Part shown: piece after piece, positions 36,974 through 47,511 of the stretch
Numbering within the stretch: the first letter of the stretch is position 1
How the letters are laid out: the number at the start of each line of letters is the position of its first letter
Source of the DNA: Candidatus Odyssella thessalonicensis L13
GTDB taxonomy: Bacteria; Pseudomonadota; Alphaproteobacteria; Paracaedibacterales; Paracaedibacteraceae
Direction of reading: 5' to 3'
DNA length: 64,000 nt
NCBI RefSeq assembly: GCF_000190415.1
Contig: NZ_AEWF01000006.1
Span: forward strand, 7,501-71,500
Notes under the pieces: model-generated
Seen by the model: the letters and a program-made list of their open reading frames with translations, nothing else
Told to the model about the DNA's origin: nothing
Databases searched by the model: none
Made by a program: the position numbers and the translations under genes

Positions 36974-37333
36974 ATGGCACGCGTTAAAAGAGGCGTTACG
37001 ACACACGCTCGTCACAAAAAAATTATTAAGATGGCCAAGGGCTACCGGGGCCGCAGCAGTACTTGTTTCCGTCCAGCAATTCAACGCGTCGAAAAAGGTT
37101 TGCAATATGCTTACCGGGATCGTCGTGTTAAAAAACGTAATTTCCGCGCCTTGTGGATTCAGCGCATTAATGCTGGTGTCCGTGAATATGGTTTGAATTA
37201 TTCAACCTTCATGGGTGGGTTAATTAAAGCAGGCATCAATGTGGATCGTAAGATTCTCGCTGGCTTAGCTATGTCTTATCCTGAAACATTCAAGAGCATT
37301 GTTGAGACAGTGCAAAAGACTCTAGCTAAATAA
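36974..37333 (+). CDS. rplT: 50S ribosomal protein L20
   Basis: A 119-residue L20 with the standard start [20 protein letters not shown] and the C-terminal RNA-binding domain ([20 protein letters not shown]). L20 is needed for early assembly of the large subunit and, in several bacteria, represses its own operon. An SD (agggaga) sits before the ATG. A strong terminator follows about 30 bases after the stop, so the unit ends here. Confidence 0.98.
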   Translation: MARVKRGVTTHARHKKIIKMAKGYRGRSSTCFRPAIQRVEKGLQYAYRDRRVKKRNFRALWIQRINAGVREYGLNYSTFMGGLIKAGINVDRKILAGLAMSYPETFKSIVETVQKTLAK

Positions 37334-37362
37334 AGTTAGACTTATTGTTATTAGGAATTAGG

Positions 37363-37390
37363 AAAGGGAAGATAATATCTTCCCTTTATT
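37363..37390 (+). terminator. Intrinsic terminator after rplT
   Basis: AAAGGGAAGATA (37363-37374) is the exact reverse complement of 37376-37387, giving a 9-12 pair hairpin followed by ATTTAT. It closes the rpmI-rplT unit. Confidence 0.8.
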
Positions 37391-37873
37391 TATATCCTCT
37401 ATCCACGCTAGCAATACTCTAACAGGCAACAATACACAAGACTTTTTTTACTCAGAAGTGAAATACGCTGCAACTGTGAAGACTTATCTGGATTATTTTT
37501 TATTATTGTGTCGTAGTCAGTAAATTTAAAAATTCTTGAATAAGACATAAAGATAGCTAAGCCAGAATCCCTTCTCTGTGCTAAAAATGCCTAAACTGGC
37601 AAGCAAACTTAAAACTGCGTGAAAACATCAATCCTTTTACAAATTGAGTCAGTTATAGCTCATTATATAAACGTAAGGAAACCTAAACTTTTGACAGCAA
37701 CCCTCTCATAAAGGCATCTTTTATACACATGGAAGGGTTATAGGAAACAGATTATCAGCACAAAACTTCTTTAAAAGGTGAATACTAATTGCCTTACATC
37801 TGATAAAAATAGATAATCTGAATGGTATATTTTCAGTAACTTAAATTAATAATAAAGTAATTAGGAGTTTAAA
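37391..37873. other. Intergenic region before the frame-broken exported gene
   Basis: About 480 strongly AT-rich bases. No open frame with coding character, tRNA or clear hairpin was seen. The promoter of the next gene must lie near its 3' end, where tattttcagtaac and taataaag tracts occur; no consensus box stands out. Confidence 0.35.
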
Positions 37874-39688
37874 ATGTGGAGATTACCTAATTTTACTTTT
37901 CTGATCTATCTAATCAATCAGCAATTAAGTTGGAGTTACGATAGAATTGAGCTTACCGACTTTCTTAACCATGGTTGTTTAGTGCATGTCTCCTCCGTTG
38001 CCGCTGACAACAATATTAAATATGCGGGATCCTTGAGAGGATCTAAAATCATTCCCTTTGAGAAAGCAGCACGGGGTCAGATAACGTTGCACCATTGCCT
38101 GGGTTCCCTTGTTCCCAATATTGCCATGGGAGGCGTGATCTATATTTCAGGTATTGCTATCAGCAGCAGTATGCAGCGGGGCCAAGGCCATAGCCAATCC
38201 CCCTATATTTTTTGACACCTATCCACAAGATAGCCGACCGTATTTATGGTGGTCCTTTAAATGATTTATTTGTAATTGATCAGCTTGAATATGAGGCAGA
38301 TACTACTGTTTTTGTGGATAACGGTCATGTAGCAATCTTTAAGGCCAAAAATCCAATTTTCAAAGGTAAAGTCATCCTATTCGATGCAGCCCAAGATAAT
38401 ATTCGCGAGCTTGTAGACCAAGAAATCAAAGCCCCAGGATACTGGTCAACCACTTTTAGTCAGTTTAAGGAAGGTACTTTTCAAGAAGTGACGCTTAATG
38501 GCACCCTCATTACCGCTGAAGCTATTGAGGAACTATTTAGCAATTTGGGATGGAGTTATAGTCCCAACCATAACCACCACTTTTTTAGCCTTTTTGAGCA
38601 ATTCGTTTTACCTGTTAACACCCCCTTCATTAAGGCGGCCCTGACTGATACTGAAGACTGTCATGACCTGCCATTCTTAGCCCCTCTGGCTGTTGACGTA
38701 TATCAGCATGCAGCAGAGTTTGTTCAGCAGCAATTAATGGCAGAAGCTTCTTCTAAGTCAGAGTATTTACAGAGGACACTTAAGAGCTGGCAGCGCTCTG
38801 TCAGCAGCTGGTTCACTGTTCATAAGCGTCTATCGCGTCTATTAAGCGAACATGAGCTCAAGCTAAACCGCTCACACTTGCAACACTGGCTGGAAAACCG
38901 AGATAATTTTGAAACATTGACGCAATTAGAAACAGAGATAATCGACACAACGCTAAAGCGCTCTGACTCCCGCCTCCTCCCGACCACAATTGGTTATGAA
39001 TGGCAAGGTTATCTGCCGCATCAGCATGAAACGCTGACTCGGATCTGCGAGTATGTGCAGCTGCATATTCCCACCTGGTCCCAAGGACCAGCAATTATGA
39101 GCTGGTTTGCCATTAGCTACTTATTTAACCCTAACTATAGTATTGACGCCGCCATGCAAGCAGTCTTAGCTCGCTATATTGGAGACTCAGCTGAGCAAGC
39201 GACAGCCCAACCAGAGGCAGCCTTCCAGCAAGCAGCAAATCATTTCTGGTTAGCTATTAAAAAAGATAAAAGCGAAAAAGCCCACCATAGTTTAACTCTT
39301 ATTGAGCGCTTTGGATTGCTACTAGCCTTAGCTAGTATTCTTAAAGAACTTAAGCTGGCGACTCTGGACGTTTTAGATTTTGACACGTTGCTAAAAATTG
39401 CTCCGATGACACGAAGCTTTTACGGCGAAGATAATAATAGTTTGCTAAATTATGGCAGCTTTATGAAGTCTTATCTGAGAGGGAAAAGTGTTCCAACAAC
39501 CTTGGAGGAAGCTATCTTTTGGCACCCTTGATGAAATTTTTACGCAGTTTGGCGTTGGAGAAGAATTTAGAGAACGCTTTCCAACCGATGCAGAGTTCTG
39601 GAATATAAAAAAAGGAGAATATGATCTCTTCCCTCCGTCATTCCATAGCATTTATATGTCTTTGCGCTTTTCAAACAACTTTTATTAA
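37874..39688 (+). pseudogene. Exported protein of unknown function, broken at two T tracts
   Basis: The gene opens with an SD (aggag) and a short signal-like start (MWRLPNFTFLIYLINQQLS). The first frame stops at 38213 just after a T6 tract (38206-38211). Reading one base out of step there continues smoothly (SPYIF into LTPIHKIADRIYGG) to 39531, with no start signal of its own. At a T4 tract near 39521 the same happens again: LEEAIF then continues as GTLDEIFTQFGVGEEF in the third frame to 39688. Joined, the product has about 605 residues, with no known domain. The parts read well, so decay is recent, or slippage restores the frame, or the tracts are miscounted. Confidence 0.68.
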
Positions 39689-39832
39689 AATAAGTTTTTA
39701 GCAAGAATTAAGGAGATGATTTTATTCATCTCCCTTAGTGATAGTTAAGCTACTCGCGATAGATAAATTTACCAAAAATTAACCTTTGGTTCCTATTTTA
39801 TTCCCTAGCTTAATAACATTAGTGAGGTTGCC

Positions 39833-40768
39833 ATGCGCAGAAAATCCCCCCTCTTCTTGATGCTACTCGTTATCTTGTTCACCTCGTTACTTCACGCCTC
39901 CGATCGCCGCTCTTCCAAGCGCGATGACTATTTTGAGTACGATGAAAGTAAAGGATTATACTTTATTATGGAAAGAGTAACTCCAAGTAATTTTAAGTTT
40001 TGGCAACTTTACCGGAATGCCATGTTGCGCATCGCAAGCAATGTAGGGTTAGAAACGGAGCACCGTATCGATTATGCTCAAGCTTTGAAGGGCTTCCAGA
40101 ACTCCCTTAATGCTTACCAAGAAAATGGGGCTCAAGTCTGGATTGCCTATGCAACACGCAATCCCAAAGCCACAGGGTTTATGAAAATGGCACGGATTGA
40201 GATCTGTGTTACAGTTATTACCTCGCCTGGGCTGCCGATTGTAACGCATATGGGAATTTTTAGATCCCCTTTAAGCTTACTCAGTGACGAAGCTCATGAC
40301 ATTGCCAATGAAGCTGGCGTGTTCAGGGAGCATAATGTCAATGATATCATTGCAGCGTATCGTAAAGTGGTGCCGCCCTCGCCAAAATACAAAGGATTAG
40401 CCCTGCTTCTTCATTCCTTTGCAGCGCGGGGTATGCTTGAGCTTGACAAGACTAAAACTCTTATGGTGACTGCTCCTCTTAAAGTTATGAGTGACATGCT
40501 GGTCCGCTCGCCGTTAGGAAGAGAAGTCATCCATATTGATCAGGCTGAAGTTGTTGTCACTCAACCGCAAGCTATGTTGGGCTCCCATGTGATTAGCCCA
40601 GAAGTCGCCGTGACCGATCTGAAGAGAGACAATAAAACGGTTATCCGCCTACCCATGGATGCTCTTAAGGTAGCGCCTTGGCTTGGCACCGTTACCTTCT
40701 TAACGGGGACGCAGCCTAAAATTGCTATTCCGCTGCCAGCATTAGCAACGCCAACAGATGCAGAATAA
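39833..40768 (+). CDS. Exported protein of unknown function (possibly acetyltransferase-like)
   Basis: A 311-residue protein with a signal peptide (MRRKSPLFLMLLVILFTSLL ending HA before SDR). The mature part alternates strands and helices: WIAYATRNPKATGFMKMARIEICVTV, then KTLMVTAPLKVMSDMLVRSPLG. That spacing is reminiscent of a GNAT fold but lacks a clear acetyl-CoA loop, so the comparison is weak. The C-terminal 80 residues are strand-rich. It is a single-gene unit 64 bases from a short hairpin-free gap before putA. Confidence 0.62.
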   Translation: MRRKSPLFLMLLVILFTSLLHASDRRSSKRDDYFEYDESKGLYFIMERVTPSNFKFWQLYRNAMLRIASNVGLETEHRIDYAQALKGFQNSLNAYQENGAQVWIAYATRNPKATGFMKMARIEICVTVITSPGLPIVTHMGIFRSPLSLLSDEAHDIANEAGVFREHNVNDIIAAYRKVVPPSPKYKGLALLLHSFAARGMLELDKTKTLMVTAPLKVMSDMLVRSPLGREVIHIDQAEVVVTQPQAMLGSHVISPEVAVTDLKRDNKTVIRLPMDALKVAPWLGTVTFLTGTQPKIAIPLPALATPTDAE

Positions 40769-40911
40769 AAAGCTGAGACACAGCGACGAGTAGACTTAGT
40801 GTTAACAAGGAGAAGAAGCAAATTCTTCTCCAGTTAAAAACACTTCTTTCTCCTTGATTGGCCCTCATGATATGGTGATCATAAAGCATATCTAACAGGG
40901 GGAAGGTTTAG

Positions 40912-43900
40912 ATGGTAGCTGCTTTATCACCACGTCTAAATCCATATTATCGTAAAAATGAAACTGAAGTGGTTGCCGAGCTTCTGAATTATCTAGGGCA
41001 ACTGCCCAACAATCACGAAGCGATCCATTTGCAAGCTGAAGCTTTTATAACCGCGGTGCGGGCCCAAAAACTAAAACCAATGAGCATTGAGAATTTCTTG
41101 CAAACCTATGATCTGGGGAGCCGTGAGGGGCTTGCTCTTATGTGTTTAGCGGAAGCATATCTTAGAATTCCAGACGCTGACGCCCAAGCTGCCCTCATTC
41201 GCGACAAAGTGGGCTCGGTCGCCTGGGGAGAGCATATGGGCAAAGCTCGCTCTAACTTTGTCAACCTCGCCACCCTAGGGCTGGCGACCACAGGCGGCCT
41301 TTTAAAGTGGGGATTAAATGAGGACGGCTTTAAAAATGCTTTAGGATCTGTGACCCGCAAGCTGTCTGAGCCGGTTATCAGAGCCGCCATCGGCCAAGCG
41401 ATGAAGCTTCTCGGGCAGCAGTTTGTATTGGGAGAGACCATCGACAATGCGCTTAAAAGAGCCCAAGCCGCCGAGCGCCGCGGCTACCGTCATTCCTATG
41501 ACATGCTAGGAGAAGGTGCCAAGACAACGCAAGACGCCGAACGTTATTTCCATGCATACGCTGAGGCTATTAAAGCAATTGCGAACCATAAGAATAATGA
41601 GGACATTTATGGACAGCCCAGTATCTCTGTCAAATTATCAGCCCTCCATCCTCGCTATGAGCTGGCCCACCGTGACCGCATCTTTAAAGAACTCTATCCA
41701 CATATCCTTGAGCTGTGCCAAAATGCCAAGGCTTCAGGAATCGCGTTAACAATTGACGCTGAAGAATCAGAACGCCTTGAGATCTCGCTCGAATTAGTTG
41801 AGCAGCTAGCCAAAGAACCGGCTCTTCAAGATTGGGATGGGCTGGGCTTAGCGGTTCAAGCTTATCAAAAACGGGCACGCCAGGTTATTGAATTCTTATC
41901 TGAGACGGCCAAAGCCCATCAGCGCCGTTTTTGCGTCCGATTAGTTAAGGGTGCGTATTGGGATACAGAGATTAAACGCGCCCAAGAGCGAGGCGTGAGT
42001 GATTATCCAGTGTTTACCCGCAAAGTCAATACGGATCTGAGCTATATGGCCTGCGCCGATGCTATGTTACGGGACACCACGGGCATCTATTCGCAATTTG
42101 CGACCCACAATGCTTATACGGCGGCAACAATTATTGACTATGCGAAGCGCCATAATGCCGGCTTTGAATTTCAGCGCTTGCATGGAATGGGAGAGAAGCT
42201 GCATGAGCAAGTTGTCGCTTTAGAAATTCCCTGCCGCATTTATGCCCCGGTGGGCGAACATAAAGATTTACTGGCTTATCTGGTTCGTCGACTGCTCGAG
42301 AACGGAGCGAATAGTTCCTTTGTAAATAAGATTTATGACCCAGAAACTTCTATGGAGGCTTTACTGATGAATCCGCTTCAGCTTGCCACGACTCAAACCG
42401 ACCATCACAATCCTGTGATCCCGCTTCCTACAAATCTGTTCCAGCCTACCCGGCGCAACTCTTTTGGCTTAGATCTGGATAACATGGAAGAACTACAACG
42501 TTTACAAAGTTATGTGAACGATTTCTCCGCCCAATTCCCCCTTTTAAATCATATTGAAGGCGCCTCTGTTGCGGAAGACAGCACAGTGTTAACCCTCAGC
42601 GATCCAGCGGACCCGTCGCACATTGTCTCTCAGACGCCCCAGCTTAAGGAGGCGGACTTAAAAGCAGCTTTAGAGCAAGCAACAGCAGCGTTCAAGGCTT
42701 GGACGACCACACCCCCAACGCAGCGAGCTGATATTATTGAAAGATTAGGTGATAAGCTTGCAGCAGCTTACGATGAATTTATTGCCCTCTTAGTATATGA
42801 AGGTGGAAAAACCTATACCGACGCCATAGCAGAAATCCGCGAAGCCATCGACTTCTGCTATTACTATGCTCAGCAAGCGCGACAGCTGATGGGACAAGCT
42901 TTACCTTTGCCGGGCCCCACGGGCGAGCGTAATGAATTAAGCTTGCATGGTCGCGGTGTTATTGCCTGCATTAGTCCGTGGAACTTTCCCTTGGCGATCT
43001 TTTTAGGCCAAGTCACGGCCGCCTTAGTCACCGGTAATACAGTTATCGCCAAACCTGCCCAGCAAACCCCGACTGTAGCACGCAGAGCTATAGAACTCGC
43101 TTATGAAGCGGGCATTCCTCGGGAGGTTTTACACTTCGCTCCGGCGCCTGGTCGCCTTATTGGCGAGGTTCTTTTACGCGATGAAAGGATTGCCGGCGTG
43201 GCCTTTACAGGCTCCACTGATGTCGCATGGACCATTAATCAAACTTTAGCGGCCAGACGCTGTGCCATTGCTCCGCTGATTGCCGAGACGGGTGGCATTA
43301 ATGCGATGATTGTCGACTCCTCGGCGTTAACGGAACAAGTGGTACGCGATATTATCATCTCTGCCTTCCAAAGTGCCGGACAACGGTGCTCGGCGCTGCG
43401 CCTGCTTTATATTCAAGAAGACGTGGCTGCTAAGACCATTGACATGTTAAAAGGCGCCTTAGCTGAGCTTCAGCTCGGTCACCCGCGATACGTCACCACA
43501 GATATTGGCTGTGTTATTGATAAAAATGCTCAGAAAGAATTGTTAACTTACAGTGACTGGCTTAAAGACAATGCTACCCTGATTGCCCAAGCCTCGGTCC
43601 CTGAATCTGAAGGGGCTTTTGTCTCACCCCAAGCTTGGTTGCTAACTGATGCCAGCTTGCTCACTAAAGAAGTATTTGGTCCGATCTTGCACATTGTGAC
43701 CTATAAATTTGCTGAGCTGCCGCAAGTCATTGAACAAATTAATGCTAAAGGCTTTGGTTTAACCTTGGGAGTTCATAGCCGTATTGAGGAAACGGTTGCC
43801 TTAGTGCGACAGCAAGCGCAGGTCGGAAATCTTTATATCAATCGCAGTATCATCGGTGCTGTAGTCGGAGCGCAGCCTTTTGGAGGTGAAGGATTATCGG

Positions 43901-44019
43901 GAACGGGCCCCAAAGCCGGCGGCCCCCATTATCTGACACGCTTTGTGCAGGAGCGCACGTACACCCAAGATACCACCGCTGCTGGCGGTAATGCTAGTCT
44001 ATTGGCCAGTATCAACTAA
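40912..44019 (+). CDS. putA: Bifunctional proline dehydrogenase / P5C dehydrogenase
   Basis: A 1035-residue PutA. The proline dehydrogenase barrel carries RFCVRLVKGAYWDTEIKRAQ and ATHNAYTAATI (about 340-420) and FQRLHGMGEKL. The C-terminal aldehyde dehydrogenase has the NAD-binding SPWNFPLAIFLGQVTAALVTG, the Glu in AETGGINAMIV and the catalytic Cys in SAGQRCSALRL. It oxidises proline to glutamate with electrons passed to the quinone pool. The N-terminus is short, with no ribbon-helix-helix DNA-binding domain, so it is not a self-repressor. A glycosyltransferase follows ten bases on. Confidence 0.97.
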   Translation: MVAALSPRLNPYYRKNETEVVAELLNYLGQLPNNHEAIHLQAEAFITAVRAQKLKPMSIENFLQTYDLGSREGLALMCLAEAYLRIPDADAQAALIRDKVGSVAWGEHMGKARSNFVNLATLGLATTGGLLKWGLNEDGFKNALGSVTRKLSEPVIRAAIGQAMKLLGQQFVLGETIDNALKRAQAAERRGYRHSYDMLGEGAKTTQDAERYFHAYAEAIKAIANHKNNEDIYGQPSISVKLSALHPRYELAHRDRIFKELYPHILELCQNAKASGIALTIDAEESERLEISLELVEQLAKEPALQDWDGLGLAVQAYQKRARQVIEFLSETAKAHQRRFCVRLVKGAYWDTEIKRAQERGVSDYPVFTRKVNTDLSYMACADAMLRDTTGIYSQFATHNAYTAATIIDYAKRHNAGFEFQRLHGMGEKLHEQVVALEIPCRIYAPVGEHKDLLAYLVRRLLENGANSSFVNKIYDPETSMEALLMNPLQLATTQTDHHNPVIPLPTNLFQPTRRNSFGLDLDNMEELQRLQSYVNDFSAQFPLLNHIEGASVAEDSTVLTLSDPADPSHIVSQTPQLKEADLKAALEQATAAFKAWTTTPPTQRADIIERLGDKLAAAYDEFIALLVYEGGKTYTDAIAEIREAIDFCYYYAQQARQLMGQALPLPGPTGERNELSLHGRGVIACISPWNFPLAIFLGQVTAALVTGNTVIAKPAQQTPTVARRAIELAYEAGIPREVLHFAPAPGRLIGEVLLRDERIAGVAFTGSTDVAWTINQTLAARRCAIAPLIAETGGINAMIVDSSALTEQVVRDIIISAFQSAGQRCSALRLLYIQEDVAAKTIDMLKGALAELQLGHPRYVTTDIGCVIDKNAQKELLTYSDWLKDNATLIAQASVPESEGAFVSPQAWLLTDASLLTKEVFGPILHIVTYKFAELPQVIEQINAKGFGLTLGVHSRIEETVALVRQQAQVGNLYINRSIIGAVVGAQPFGGEGLSGTGPKAGGPHYLTRFVQERTYTQDTTAAGGNASLLASIN

Positions 44020-44029
44020 CAGAGGCATC

Positions 44030-45082
44030 ATGAGAATTATCAATTTAATGCTTAGTCGGGGCCGGGGCGGCATTGAACAAGCCTTTGTCAATTCCGCCTA
44101 TGCTGTAAATAATTTTTCACCCTTTGAACAGCTATGTATTATTGATCAACAGTCTACGGTTGCGAGTCAGCTGACTTTTCCGGTGCAGCAGCTTCGTCAG
44201 TTTGCTGATTGGGATCCCCTTGCCATTTATCGCCTTCACAAAATGATTCAGACTTTTAAACCCGATCTCATTTTATGTCATGGCAACCGTCCGCTTAAAA
44301 TGGTCCTTCGTGCCAAATCTCTGTTCGGCATAAACGGTGCTCAAATTGTAGGATTTTGTCATAACTTTAGTGTTAAATATCTCTTGAAGGCCGATGCGGT
44401 TATCAGTGTCTCCCGGTCGATTCTGGAAAGTCATATTCTTGGCCGCGGCTTTCCTCCCCAAAAAGCTTTTCATATTCCCAATATGATTGACTTGACTCAT
44501 TATAGCCCAGTTGAGCGTCCTTCCTTAACCCCGCCCTTCACCATCGGGACTATGGGACGGTTTGTGAAGAAGAAAGGATTTGAGGACTTTATCCGGGCTG
44601 TGAAGATTTTAAAAGAAGCAGGTATCAATATGACCGCCATTCTCGGTGGCGGCGGTGATGAAGAGGCTCATTTAAAAACGCTGGCGCGCAATCTTGGTTT
44701 AGAAGGCACCCTCACCTTTCCCGGATGGATCCATGATAAAAGAGCCTTTTATCAGCAGCTCGACCTGTTCTGTTTACCTTCTCGGGAGGAACCTTTTGGA
44801 ATTATTGCCCTGGACACCCTTGCTTTCGGAGTCCCTATGGCCGCCACGCGCACTTCCGGCCCCTTAGAATTCCTGATTGACGGCCAAAATGCAATCCTAT
44901 GCCACCATAGCCATCCGGAAGATCTCGCAGCCGCCCTTATGAAAGCTCTTAGCTATTCTGATCGTCAACGCCAGCAGATGGTTGAAAACGGTTTTCAGAC
45001 GGTTAAAAATTATGACTTACCCACAATCTCTCAGCAGATGGTTGACGCCTTAGCAACAATAAAAAGCTTATCTAGCAGATAA
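44030..45082 (+). CDS. Glycosyltransferase family 4
   Basis: From the ATG at 44030 (MRIINLMLSRGRGGIEQAFV) the product has 350 residues. It is a GT-B fold enzyme: the N-terminal Gly-rich loop GRGGIEQ, the C-terminal sugar-nucleotide domain starting GTMGRFVKKKGFEDFIRAV, and the donor-binding E-x7-E in REEPFGIIALDTLAFGVP. It would add a sugar to lipopolysaccharide or another envelope glycan in the cytosol. It starts 10 bases after putA stops and is probably co-transcribed. The two functions are unrelated, so this is likely convenience. A longer frame to 43943 would overlap putA. Confidence 0.9.
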   Translation: MRIINLMLSRGRGGIEQAFVNSAYAVNNFSPFEQLCIIDQQSTVASQLTFPVQQLRQFADWDPLAIYRLHKMIQTFKPDLILCHGNRPLKMVLRAKSLFGINGAQIVGFCHNFSVKYLLKADAVISVSRSILESHILGRGFPPQKAFHIPNMIDLTHYSPVERPSLTPPFTIGTMGRFVKKKGFEDFIRAVKILKEAGINMTAILGGGGDEEAHLKTLARNLGLEGTLTFPGWIHDKRAFYQQLDLFCLPSREEPFGIIALDTLAFGVPMAATRTSGPLEFLIDGQNAILCHHSHPEDLAAALMKALSYSDRQRQQMVENGFQTVKNYDLPTISQQMVDALATIKSLSSR

Positions 45083-45222
45083 GCAAACTTAAGACTACCA
45101 CTAATCCTCGTAGCTTCACTGATTTACAAAAAATTTAAGTAAAATTTTTTATATGTGCTAACATTTATTTGGAATCGGTAGTTCTTATTCCATAAATGAT
45201 GCGATTATTGCCAGGAGAGAAT

Positions 45223-45978
45223 ATGCTGTTAGCTAATTTTATCAGAAACATTTTACCCTTTATCATGATTAATAACTTAGCCAGTGTAGCAATGGAAATA
45301 AATTGTGAAACGGGTACACCGGAACCAAGTCTTTGCCGTAACCAGGAGGCGATCGCCCTTGATAATGGCCGCCTAATTACATCCACTCAAACCTACCATT
45401 TATTTGGTTTACCTCATTATGGTCAGCTCTCGCCAGAAGCTCTAAAAGCTATTGATATTCTGCAGTACGCAGAATACTTCTCTTTCGCTTGTCGGTTTAT
45501 CACTCCTCAGAATAAATCAATTTGTTATCAATATTTAAATACGGCTTTTATGAGTTCCCTTCTCAAACAACCGGTAGGTCAAGTTATTAAGGCCAAGGGA
45601 ACGCGCTATGATCCGTCATATAATAGTTATGAGAGTTATGGTGACTTTGAGAAATATGAGTTCTGTGAGGCCTCTTTTGGGGAGAAAATTGGAAAGAGCG
45701 CTTGTATCGATAAATTTGTTGGCCAGTTTTTAATTGGCTATGTCGTTGCCGGCTGGCGAATTGATTCAATAAATACCATCGATTGGAACCCCGCTATCCG
45801 TGGCCTACTTTATAGTTTAGACCTTACCCCGAGCGGTAAAGAGTTTGTTGCAAGCTTACCTGATCCGCTTCCAGCTCATGCAGAAGATTTCTTTGAATCC
45901 AGTGAAAGAAATTATAAAAGGCTTTATGCAAAATTGCGCGAGGGTAATTTGTTCCAGCTGACTTTAAAAAGCGTATAG
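45223..45978 (+). CDS. Exported protein of unknown function
   Basis: From the ATG at 45223, which follows a ggagag site, the product has 251 residues. Its signal sequence (MLLANFIRNILPFIMINNLA) ends SVA before MEI. The mature part has at least five Cys (INCETGTPEPSLCRN, FSFACRF, KSICYQY, EFCEASFGEKIGKSACID), enough for several disulphides, which suits an oxidising or extracellular place. No known domain. A gap of about 130 bases separates it from the glycosyltransferase, and the next exported gene follows after some 180 bases. Confidence 0.68.
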   Translation: MLLANFIRNILPFIMINNLASVAMEINCETGTPEPSLCRNQEAIALDNGRLITSTQTYHLFGLPHYGQLSPEALKAIDILQYAEYFSFACRFITPQNKSICYQYLNTAFMSSLLKQPVGQVIKAKGTRYDPSYNSYESYGDFEKYEFCEASFGEKIGKSACIDKFVGQFLIGYVVAGWRIDSINTIDWNPAIRGLLYSLDLTPSGKEFVASLPDPLPAHAEDFFESSERNYKRLYAKLREGNLFQLTLKSV

Positions 45979-46162
45979 GCATCCAGAGGAGAAATATCCT
46001 GAGTTATTTGCTCTCTGGTTTAATGCCTACAGCGTTATCTATCCTCATAATTTAGCGATAATTTAACGGTTTATTTAATTGTCTAAGATAATATCAGCCC
46101 ATGTGTAGAAATGGGACTTCAATAAAATTATTGTAAAGTCACCTATCATACGGGGGGATACT

Positions 46163-47233
46163 ATGACCAATACGCGCCAATTTTTTAATGCGTGCAGTTT
46201 AAATCAGTACAAATTTAAAAGTTTTAGTTTAATCTGTCTGCTGAGCGCAATTATAGCCAACCAGGGCATCTCCTCTGTGGCTGCTATGCAGTATAGTGGC
46301 TATGCTCCCGCGCCGGCACCATTGATGGGCGATCTTGAAGGTCAAGCTGGCGCCATATTATCGCAAATTGAAAGTGGCGCCCTTAATTTAAGCGCCCAAC
46401 AAGTCGATCAATTTGCAAGCGGTCTGTATCAAGCCCGAAATTATTCTGAAGGGATAAATTATTTTAGCAAGTTTACTAAAGCAATTAACGACCAAAACTT
46501 CAAAGGACAAAGCCCTGGCTGTGCGGCAGTTATGCTTTGGTTCGCGGCCTTTCAGAAAGCAAGTAACGTTTTTAGACAAACCTATGAGACGACCGCCAAT
46601 AAGGCGTTCGCATTTAATGTTTATCCTGAATCAACTTTAGCTTATAAAGTTTACAAACAAGGCGAAGCTGCTTTATTAGGCGGTATGGTAACGCCCTCCT
46701 ATGGCGATCAGCAAGGTATGCCTACCCCTTATGGTCAATCTCAAGGAAGGTACGGCCAACCCGGATATCCTCAGCAAAGCGGCACAATGGGAATGAGTCT
46801 AGATCAGAAGGCTGAATACCTACGCGGTATGCTTAATGCGGAGCATCCTGGCCAACCCTCCCCATTAAGCGCCGGGGAAATTCATAGCTTTGGCGAGGAT
46901 TGCTTTAATAGCCACAATAATGGGTTCTGTATTAATAAGTTTGCTCATCTTTCTGGACTCGGCAGAGGCTCTAATGCGGTTAAAGCAGCAATATTCTGCT
47001 GGAGAGCCGTTTTCGAAAAGATGGGTGGGAATCCGGGGGCGCAACAAGTTCTAAATCAAGCACTAGGATATGATCATACCATTGATAAAGCCCCGTGTTA
47101 TGTAAAATTTAAAACTGTCATGGCGCAGGGGCAAGCAAGTGTCGGCACTTCCCTGCGCGGCACCATGCCAACTTATGGCGCCAGTTATATGGGGGGACAA
47201 TCCTCTTTCCAAAACTCGCCTCGTCGCTATTAA
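46163..47233 (+). CDS. Exported protein with an internally duplicated domain
   Basis: A 356-residue protein with a long N-region and a signal helix (FSLICLLSAIIANQGISSVA then AMQ). Two related segments of about 115 residues follow. The first runs from QVDQFASGLYQARNYSEGI to YPESTLAYKVYKQG, the second from EIHSFGEDCFNSHNNGFCI to YDHTIDKAPCYVKFK; between them is a Gly/Tyr/Gln/Pro linker (YGDQQGMPTPYGQSQG). Cys pairs in the second copy and one in the first suggest disulphides. Function unknown; the low-complexity linker and tail hint at a surface location. It is monocistronic. Confidence 0.7.
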   Translation: MTNTRQFFNACSLNQYKFKSFSLICLLSAIIANQGISSVAAMQYSGYAPAPAPLMGDLEGQAGAILSQIESGALNLSAQQVDQFASGLYQARNYSEGINYFSKFTKAINDQNFKGQSPGCAAVMLWFAAFQKASNVFRQTYETTANKAFAFNVYPESTLAYKVYKQGEAALLGGMVTPSYGDQQGMPTPYGQSQGRYGQPGYPQQSGTMGMSLDQKAEYLRGMLNAEHPGQPSPLSAGEIHSFGEDCFNSHNNGFCINKFAHLSGLGRGSNAVKAAIFCWRAVFEKMGGNPGAQQVLNQALGYDHTIDKAPCYVKFKTVMAQGQASVGTSLRGTMPTYGASYMGGQSSFQNSPRRY

Positions 47234-47511
47234 GTCAGTCGGGTTATAGCCAAATAAAAAGAGAGCCCTTATTTAAGCGCTATCTTTTTATAATCTATTG
47301 GCGAGACCATGACCTGAGCTTTCTATGAATTGTGGAAGCCGCCTATCTTTCCAGTTAAATTCGGCCTCTACACCAACAAGCCCCTATTCGCTTAAGATTT
47401 TTGCTAACAAAATCGGAGCACTGAGAACTGAAGATAGCAAGCTTGACGCACAATCAGCGTTAGCATTATTAAAGCTTTCAACTTCGATCTTAGCGATATG
47501 ACGGTTCTGAG

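Noticed and set aside
38218-38226. DnaA-box-like tatccacaa
   Set aside because: A single near-match inside a coding region; no cluster of boxes or AT-rich unwinding element to suggest an origin.
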